From contig CM042088.1 in NCBI GenBank assembly GCA_023512835.1, forward strand, positions 59,517,579 through 59,581,578: a stretch of DNA of 64,000 nucleotides. The letters are read 5' to 3'. The notes beneath the pieces were generated by a model, which saw nothing but the letters and a program-made list of their open reading frames with translations, ran no database searches and had not been told where the DNA came from. Both the position numbers and the translations under genes were made by a program. The DNA comes from Taxillus chinensis. Taxonomy: Eukaryota; Streptophyta; Magnoliopsida; Santalales; Loranthaceae. This document shows, in pieces, positions 56,959 to 64,000 of this stretch (positions within the stretch are counted from its first letter, which is position 1; each line of letters starts with the position of its first letter).

Positions 56959-58645
56959 TGTGAGTCCTAGTTTAGAGAGTTAGAGGTTAAGAGGTACCTT
57001 TTTGGTGCTAAAATTCTGGTTTTCATATGTATTTTTTGGTATTTTGGAGTGAGCAAATCATGGTCAAATCTGGAGCATCAGGTCAAAATCCGAGACACCA
57101 ATGATACGGAGTAAGGATCCGAGCGATCCCTTAGTGTGGAGTAAAAATATGAGCGATCCCTTCACACGGAGTAAGGATCCGAGCGATCCCTTAGCACGGA
57201 GTAAGGATCCAAGTGATCCCTTAACACGGAGCAAGCCTCGGTAGTTCGGAGTAATCCGTCGCATTACTAGCTCGGATTGATCCACAGCATCAGTGATCCG
57301 GAGTAGTGAAGGTCGACGCGTGTTCTGAGCCACATCGACCCAGTGTAGCATGTCTTCTTTGTTATACATATATATATTCGGTATTTTTTGGGAGGGAGAA
57401 ACCCTAGCTGCCGTCGCACTCGTGGAGGAGGGAGAGAGAGAGAGAGAGGGGGGGGGGGGGGAATCACCGTTGGTTCAAGCGTGCCATTACATCTTGAGGG
57501 TGGAAGATGCCTATCGGAGAAGGGCGAGGTGCAAGGGAAGGCCTTCAAGTCAGATCTGTAAGTTCGCCCGTTTTTGAGGTAGGGATTCTGTGGTTTTTGA
57601 ACCTATTCTAGGGTTGGTTGTTGAGGTAATTGCTATGTATATGTATATATGTAAATTCATATAAGTGTGATCTCCTATATGAATGTTGTCCTTCATTGGC
57701 ATGTTGTGCTTGTGGATGTTGATGAGTCTGGGGTTAGTGGGGATTAAGGGTTCGCTTCATGCTGTGGTTGCGTTCGTTCGTAGTAGTTTCGCGGTAGAGT
57801 CTCATGGGGAGCCTTTGGAATTATTAGAGGGTTGTGATTGAGAATGTATTATGTGAACTTAACCCAATTATGGCTTGTGTGTTGGATGTTGAGTAGATGT
57901 GCTTATTTGATATGTTCGAATATACATTATTTTATTGTGCTTGAAAATGTGTTATGTCGAACTGTGATAGCCTGTGTGGCTGTGAGACTATGGTAGCCTG
58001 TGTGGCTGTGGAACTGTGGTAGCCTATGTGGCTATGGAACTGTGGTAGCCTGTGTGTGGAACTGTGATAGCCTGTGTGGCTGTGGTTGTGGTAGCCTGTG
58101 TGGCTGTGACTGTGGTAGCTTGTATGGCTGTGACTGTGGCAGCCTGTATGGCTGTGGTTATGGTTGTGCTTGCTGGTGTGGTTTGCTGATGTGTGACCTT
58201 AATTATAAATCCTGATAATAACCTATTTATGTACTATTGCCACGACACTACACTTGTACACGTCATCATGTAGATAATAGGGGCATGGGATGAGTTGCGG
58301 AGACATAATCCCTACTGAGCTATGGTTGCTCACCCCTCCTATTATGTTTTATATCTTTTTAGGAACTTACAGGCGTTAGGTGGAACACCAAGGTGGGAGA
58401 CCAAATTTATTGTTTGATTATTTTTCCTATTATGTTATTTTGAGGAAACTAATGTAACCCCAATGGGGAATTGATGTAAAATGAATTTTAAATGTAATAA
58501 AGACATGTGATTTGGCTTATGGACATTTGTTGTGGTTGTTGTAATGTTTCTGTGTAATATTGTTTGAGCTAAACCACTTGCCCACCGGGTGGGTAAAGGG
58601 GAGTCACGAATCGGTTTCCTCGGGTTGGAAATTCGGGGCATGACA
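56959..58645 (+). mobile_element. Solo LTR-B (gypsy) in the TRIM 3' LTR, TSD GATCG/GACCG
   Basis: It begins TGTGAGTCCTAG and ends GGGGCATGACA, 1687 bp. The flanks are GATCG (56954-56958) and GACCG (58646-58650); the TRIM 5' LTR has GACCG at the same site, so one base changed after insertion. It contains a GGAGTAAGGATCCGAGCGATCCC repeat block (57108-57235), a GA and poly-G run (57430-57461) and an AGCCTGTGTGGCTGTGG minisatellite (57965-58170). Its last 300 bp are LTR-A-like. No coding sequence. Confidence 0.9.
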
Positions 58646-58689
58646 GACCGAGTGTCGCACAGGTGAAAACCATGACCCCGTGACATAAC

Positions 58690-58958
58690 AGAAGCTAGCT
58701 GAACTAGCAAGAAGGGTGGGATTACTATTATGTATGGATTGTAGTTTATTATATGTTTTTATTTGGAGTTTTATTCCCAAACAAAGGGTTGTAGATAGTT
58801 GTAATAAAATATTAACATTTATGGGATAATGATTTGATGTTATGTTATTTAAAGATTATTTGGTTGATATTTGAGGAATACTTTTGTACCCTTGATGTAC
58901 GATTGTATAGGTCTAGTGAGATAAAACCCACTTGTATATATCTCTTTTAAGTGCTTAT
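58690..58958 (+). mobile_element. LTR-D, right part
   Basis: AT-rich, noncoding, continuing from 56005 after removal of the TRIM. It ends where LTR-C starts at 58959. The true end of LTR-D was not identified. Confidence 0.4.
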
Positions 58959-59032
58959 TGTCACGCCTCGAAATCCCTCTATCGTGGAATTAGTTCGTGA
59001 CTGCGCATGCCTGCACCCGAAGGGTCAAGGGG

Positions 59033-62000
59033 TTAGTGAAAGACACCTAGACAAGACTATAACAAGTGTTGTTTCCATCGTATAGAATGTACACAACAAG
59101 GGTGTTGAATCCCATTTTGACCGTATTAGATCACAATCGTACTTAGTGAAGAGCCACAAGACTAGGATCGCTTTGGGAGACCTTAAAATGACCCAAGACA
59201 AGCATTGAGTGATAAAGGATGAAATTTGGAGAATAACTCACTTGACCGTACTCAATTCGAAGGAAAAATGAAGAGATTATGACTAAAGTATCAAGTTTTG
59301 TATGAATTTGAATTGAACAGTCGGTGCGCAGCGCGCTGTTTTGCAATCATTTCCAACTGGTTTGAAATGATACTTGTCGGACTCAAACAAAGTTACTTTC
59401 ATTGGTTAGATAACATAATTATATATCATTTCCAACTGGTTTGAGGTTATTCCGATTTCTATCCATTTAATTATGATTTTTTGAAGTTAATAATCGAGTT
59501 TGGGTAGGACAGCCGATGCACAGCACATTATTTTGCCAATAACTTGCTTAATATTTGTCAGAATTGAACAAAGTCAATTGAGTTGGTTAGATAACATCTT
59601 TATCTATCATCACCAACTATTTTGAGGATATTTCGAGCTATGTGCAATTAGTTATGATTTTTTGAATCAGACAGACAAAATGTTTACTTTGTCATGTACC
59701 CATGTGCGGTTTTTGCTTTTCTCCAAAACGGTTGCTTCTGTTTTATTGATTCCAATTTCAGAAGATATCTAATAGATTTTCAAGCAAAACAAGACCAATT
59801 TTACCTTAATCGGAGCTCTTTGGAGAAAGTTATAAATTTTTATTTTGCTCCAGAAATCTGCCTTATTTTTCATGAATTTTGGTTCTTCATATGCATGTTT
59901 GTCCCACATTTATAGTTTTGCTTCTCCTTAGTCCAGTATATATACAAAGACATTTTTCGTACACAACAAGTGAGAACAAGAGAGGCCCAGGGAAGGCCAA
60001 TTAAAGTCACCAAGTGGCGACTGAGCCCAAAATTGGAATTTTTTGATAAACGCGAAATCCGAAGGTCAAACTTGGTCAAATCGAAATAAGCCCAAATTTG
60101 GAGTAAAGATGATCTGGAATAAGCCCAAATCCGGAGGTCAAACTTGGTCAAATCTAGAAGCCTAAATACGAAGTAAGGATGATACGAAATAAGGACTCAA
60201 TGATCCGAATAAGCTCGATTCGGAGGTCAAACTTGGTCAAATCCGAAGTAAAGACCCAATAATGCGGAATAAGCCTAATCCGGAGGTCAAACTTGGTTAA
60301 ATCCGGAATACCCAATGATTCAGAATAAGCTCAAATCTATAGGTCAAACTTGGTCAAATCTAGAGTAAACCCAATGATCCAGAATAAGTCCAAATCTGGA
60401 GAGACAAACTTGGTCAAAACTGGGATAAGCCTAATGATCCGAAATAAGCCCAAATCTAGAGATCAAACTTGGTCAAATCTGGAATAAGCCTAGAAGATGC
60501 GGAATAAGGACCCAATAATACGAAATAAGGACCCAATGATCCAGAATAAGCTCTCAATGGTCTAGAAATCATCCCCATGATACAGAATAAGTTCTTAGTA
60601 GTCTGGAAATCATCCTTATGATGCAGAATAAGCTCCAATGGTCCAGAAATCATCCCAATGATCCAAAAAAGCTCCTCCATAGTTTTGGGAGTGACTCAAA
60701 AGCATCGGGACTCTGAAAAATCTAGAAAAATCTTCTTCTAAGTGCATTAAATGCTACTAGTGTCTTGGAACTCCCTTTTCAAGCATGGGAGTTGAGGAGT
60801 CTCCGAGTATTAAATTAAAATGTCTTAGAACTCCATTTTCATGCATAAGGACGAGAAGCCTCTGTAATTAAATGTTATTTTAATGGATAAACTCCTCGGG
60901 ACATCACAGTTTACTCATGGGGACTGCAGGATCATTAATACCCAATGGCGCCAGTATCTGAAAATTCATTTAGCCTTTGCCCATTAAAGCGTCTAGATAC
61001 ATCAGCATTTAAAATAAAAATTCAAACTTGTCTCAGGCAATACAGAAAATCAAGTAAATTTAAATTAATTTCATTTATGCTACCTTGGGAAAGAGAAGTC
61101 TTATTTATGAGAGTCTTCTGACCTTAGCCTATAAATTGGCTGCTTCATAGGAAAGGAAGGGGGGCATCAATTATCAACAAAAGGGTGGAGAGAGCTTTCT
61201 AAGCGGGTTTTTGAGAGAAAAATTAGAGAGATTATTCTGATAATTCCCAAAGGCAGATATACTTTTTTTTAGCGGGAAAGGCATACAGAGTTGCTTTGCT
61301 TTAACAGAAACAATTAAGGTTGGAGGGGGTGTTCCAAACCAAGAATAAAGATTTCTTTTTTTAACCTTTGTACTTTCAGGAACTTAGAAAACATTATCCA
61401 AAAGAAAAGGGGCTCAAATCTGCATCAGTTTCATTTTCCCAGGTTCTTTACTTTCGTTTATTTATTAAACTTTTATTTTTAAAATTCCTTTTTTGTGTTA
61501 TTTTCAAGCATAAAACCCAAAAACTTCTCTATTTTTCCTTTTCATTATTTCCCAAAGCTTAAAAATGGAAATACAAAAAAAAAATTACATCTCTCTTTTT
61601 TTATTTATTATTTTTAAAAATAATAAAATATAAAAACACAAAAACTCTCTTTCTAGAAAATTTAAATTAATGGCCTGGACAGTCATGAGGATTGAGTCCT
61701 AGATACTCATACCCTAGTCTGCTTGGGTCAACATCAATTGTGGCAATATTTTCATATTTGGATTCTAATCGATTTTTTTATTTTTCTTTTCAAAAAAAAA
61801 TGTTTTTGTTTTCCTTTTAAAAAAGAGAAATATTGCCATATAGGCTTAGACCCCACATTTTTTTTTTCTAAAATTAGAATGCGTCATTTATTTAATTTAA
61901 AACTTTTCCTTTTTATTTTCCAAGGCCTAGATCCTAAAATTTCCATTTTCTTTAAAAATCAAAAATACAAAAAATGACTTTTTAACAAAGCAAGCAAACA

Positions 62001-62289
62001 CCATAGATCAAAAATAGGTACCAATAATGGGTGTTGTGGGGGTGCAAGAATTCTTCTTCCTTCCCTACACGTAACCAACTCCCGAACCTTAATCTTTGGA
62101 CCGTAGACCTTTTTCTTTTTCTAGGTGCCCAATCACACCTCTAAATTGTTTGTTGACGACTTTATATTTTCTTTTCTTTTATGATTTGTGTGAGCCTTGT
62201 GTAGGGATGACTCTAGGATCAACTAAATGAACCAACTTGAAATCCTTTTACAAAGCCATTATGAGCCCAATCAAAAACGGGTGATGACA
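59033..62289 (-). mobile_element. Ogre/Tat-like LTR, second copy, nested in LTR-C, TSD AGGGG
   Basis: On the minus strand it starts TGTCATCACCCG, then AAAGTCGTCAACAA and GGTTCGGGAGTTGGTTAC followed by TAGGGAAGG, matching the start of 7628-10636. AGGGG flanks it at 59028-59032 and 62290-62294. Joining the flanks restores LTR-C in line with LTR-A. The other end (ttagtgaaag on the plus strand) is not TG, so it is mutated or slightly truncated. It is 3257 bp with T-rich and repeat-rich interior, and no gag or pol. Confidence 0.78.
60060..60480. repeat. GGTCAAACTTGGTCAAATC array
   Basis: Seven copies of the core AGGTCAAACTTGGTCAAATC or close variants, at about 60063, 60136, 60211, 60280, 60340, 60401 and 60460. 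The period is about 58-75 bp, with AATAAGCCCAAAT-type spacers. It lies inside the 59033-62289 LTR, at a place comparable to the TTCGA minisatellite of 7628-10636. Confidence 0.85.
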
Positions 62290-64000
62290 AGGGGTATACA
62301 ATTGTCTACCCATATGATCATACACCACAAACCACAAATATAAATCATAATCATCATCTAAATCTCTTCGAGGTAAATTCATTACAATCATAGTTTATGT
62401 GACAAGTAAAACCCAACTCTGGTACTACATTATCTCAAGTTTTAAACTGAAATTACAAAGTAATCAAACAAAACATAAAAAAGGCATGCCCACCGCACAA
62501 AGGTCCACCTTAACTCATTGTTTAACGCTTGTTAGCACCTAAAACAAATAAATTCACAGGAGAGGTGAGCTAACTATAACTCAGTGGGGATCGAGTCTCC
62601 TAGGTCCATCCCAAAATTCCTATAACACTACATGTCAAGTGTATACTTGTGCTTATGTAGTGAAGAATGCAGTAGAACCATTAAACAACAATCAAACTTA
62701 CTGTAGTCCTGCACTAGAAGGTAGAGGACATCCCGCCACTATGGCAACATTGTCATATTCTATCTAAACAAATGTTACAAGTTCACTTATTCAACATTTT
62801 TCACCTAAGTTAGGCATCATGATTCCAAGTCCATGGATCATGTCCCACACTTGGGAATGGGGGTAGGCTTAGCTTACCATCGTGAGTGCTATATCGTTCC
62901 ACGCAGGGGCTCAATAGTCCTATTAGCTATTACACATGGCACAGTAATCCTATTAGCTATAATTCAAAGTGTGGTAATTTTACTAGCCATCCTAAAGGTT
63001 CAAAAGTCTATCTAGCTGAACCACAACAATCAATACAATTCCCCACAAATCACAAATTTACAAGGTTATCTCAAATAGCATTTTTAACTAAAAAGAGGGT
63101 TCACAACACAGTTCTCAATATCAAGGCTCATTAATAACACATAAGCTACCTAGTTAAATACAATTGTACATAAAACACATCATAAGTCCCCTTTTTTTTT
63201 TCTTTAGGGTCACTTACCTATTTTTACAACCAATCTCAGACTTACTAAGTTAACGAAATTCTCTAAGTATCCAAGTTAACTATATGGGCAAAGCAAAAGG
63301 GAACCTACTCGCATCACAAACCCCAAATCCCACAGCACAACCGCTTGCAACTCAACCCACTACGCCCGCCACAAGGCTCCTTATGGCTTGTGGCCTAGCC
63401 CACAACATGGGCCTATAGCTCGTGCTTGGAAAATAATCTGGCAAAATGATGTAATGGTGTAACCACTAAACTAGATAACTATTGTTTATTTATATATAAA
63501 TAATGTAAGTTTAACATCCTAGTCACACCAACATACATATATAAGCTCAAACATATATGTATCAATGGACACACATGCCAACACCATTCGTTTTATGGTA
63601 TCTAGGTTTAAAATTATGCTAGAAACACGATTCCCTACCTCAAAAACGCTTAAAACCACAGTCTTAATCACCTAGCCTCAACAGGTCGACTCTTGCTCCT
63701 TTTTGGCACCTTCTCCACTCTCTGAATCTATCTTAATTGGCAAAAACATGAAAATTGCTTTAGAATGCCTTTTATAGAGTAAGAGTCCTAGTCGCACTCA
63801 AACGCAACCTAAAGAGAGCTTACTTATCCCACAAGCAACCCACTCTTCTCGGAGTTCTAAAGTACTCAGGACACTACGAACTTATCCTCCAGAAAACCCC
63901 TCTTTAATGCAACGAAAATACCAAAAATATCCTTCATTAAAATTAATCCCTTTTTTTTATAATCAAATATTTTAATTAAATGAAACTAAAACGTTATCTA

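Larger units (their letters stand above)
56010..58685 (+). mobile_element. TRIM (terminal-repeat retrotransposon in miniature) with nested solo LTR
   Basis: The 5' LTR is 56010-56310 (TGTCATGCCCC...CCGTGAGA). A primer-binding site TGGTATCAGAAC is at 56314-56325. A noncoding interior of about 300 bp ends in the polypurine tract AAGTGAGGGAGGA at 56595-56607. The 3' LTR starts at 56608 and, after a nested solo LTR, ends TGACA at 58685. TAAC at 56006-56009 and 58686-58689 is the target duplication. Without the nested LTR the element is about 984 bp with no coding capacity. The 3' LTR carries about 85 bp (56692-56775) that the 5' LTR lacks. Confidence 0.85.
58959..64000 (-). mobile_element. LTR-C (gypsy), interrupted, runs off the window
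   Basis: It begins TGTCACGCCTCGAAATCCC, the LTR-A-type beginning, and continues after the nested element at 62290 with tatacaattgtc. Blocks parallel to LTR-A follow: ttagcacctaaaac (62534), aggagaggtgagc and actcagtggggatcgagtctcc (62560-62610). Repeats of cctattagctat follow (62915-62960). No coding sequence is seen in 62290-64000. Its right end is not in the window. Confidence 0.75.

Noticed and set aside
58000..58215. Cys/Gly-rich 71-codon ORF resembling a small secreted Cys-rich peptide
   Set aside because: It is the translation of the AGCCTGTGTGGCTGTGG minisatellite of LTR-B, without a supported signal peptide or gene context.
60060..60480. Regularly spaced repeats suggesting a CRISPR-like array
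   Set aside because: Period and spacers are irregular, spacers resemble one another, the context is a plant LTR, and no cas genes are present.
62833..63134. Overlapping ORFs of 60 and 82 codons near the right edge
   Set aside because: They lie in LTR-C over cctattagctat repeats; no coding signal was seen.

Overview
The window is plant nuclear DNA, most likely heterochromatin of a large angiosperm genome. It is built almost entirely of nested, decaying LTR retrotransposons. I found no convincing host gene, rRNA, tRNA gene or CRISPR array. The evidence is Ty1/copia and Ty3/gypsy gag, protease, reverse transcriptase (RT), RNase H and integrase (IN) fragments on both strands, tRNA-Asp and tRNA-iMet primer-binding sites, polypurine tracts, TG...CA LTR ends and 4-5 bp target-site duplications (TSDs). 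Nearly every coding block carries stops or frameshifts.

Layout. 1-413: LTR-A fragment. About 1490-14882: Athila-type gypsy element (Athila-1, minus), ORF3 - IN - RNase H - RT - PR - gag - 5' LTR, with a 3.0 kb Ogre/Tat-like solo LTR inserted at 7628-10636. 14883-22449: copia-1 (minus) with a solo LTR-A at 16435-18265. 22450-23242: LTR fragment. 23243-47441: two copia elements, copia-P and copia-Q, in opposite orientations. Copia-P is interrupted by a gypsy solo LTR (X) and by a solo copia LTR, and carries a 708-bp tandem duplication. Copia-Q is interrupted by a second Athila element (Athila-2). 47442-50914: copia-Q 5' LTR containing another solo LTR-A. 50915-54281: truncated plus-strand gypsy element with an RT ORF and a 3' LTR-A. 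54282-55543: plus-strand copia LTR. 55544-64000: nested LTRs including a TRIM (56010-58685), a solo LTR-B inside it, and a second Ogre/Tat-like LTR (59033-62289).

The main result is a clean inversion of about 14.7 kb (about 23832-38527). X and Athila-2 are each cut into two pieces at the two edges. Flipping the segment makes both elements continuous and brings their TSDs back to the two ends of each insertion. Both junctions share the 5-nt motif TTTTG. Other notable points are: a Ulp1/C48-like protease signature in ORF3 of Athila-2; a U3 promoter region shared between the LTR-A family and Athila-1; a palindrome array with its own TATA box in front of the Athila-1 ORF3; a TRIM carrying a nested solo LTR; and extended copia Gag proteins with several CCHC-like knuckles and a coiled coil.

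The elements work as independent parasites; there is no operon-like cooperation. Many insertions are solo LTRs with intact TSDs, which points to frequent LTR-LTR recombination. The nesting gives a relative order of events: for example copia-1, then Athila-1, then its Ogre/Tat-like LTR; and LTR-D, then the TRIM, then solo LTR-B.
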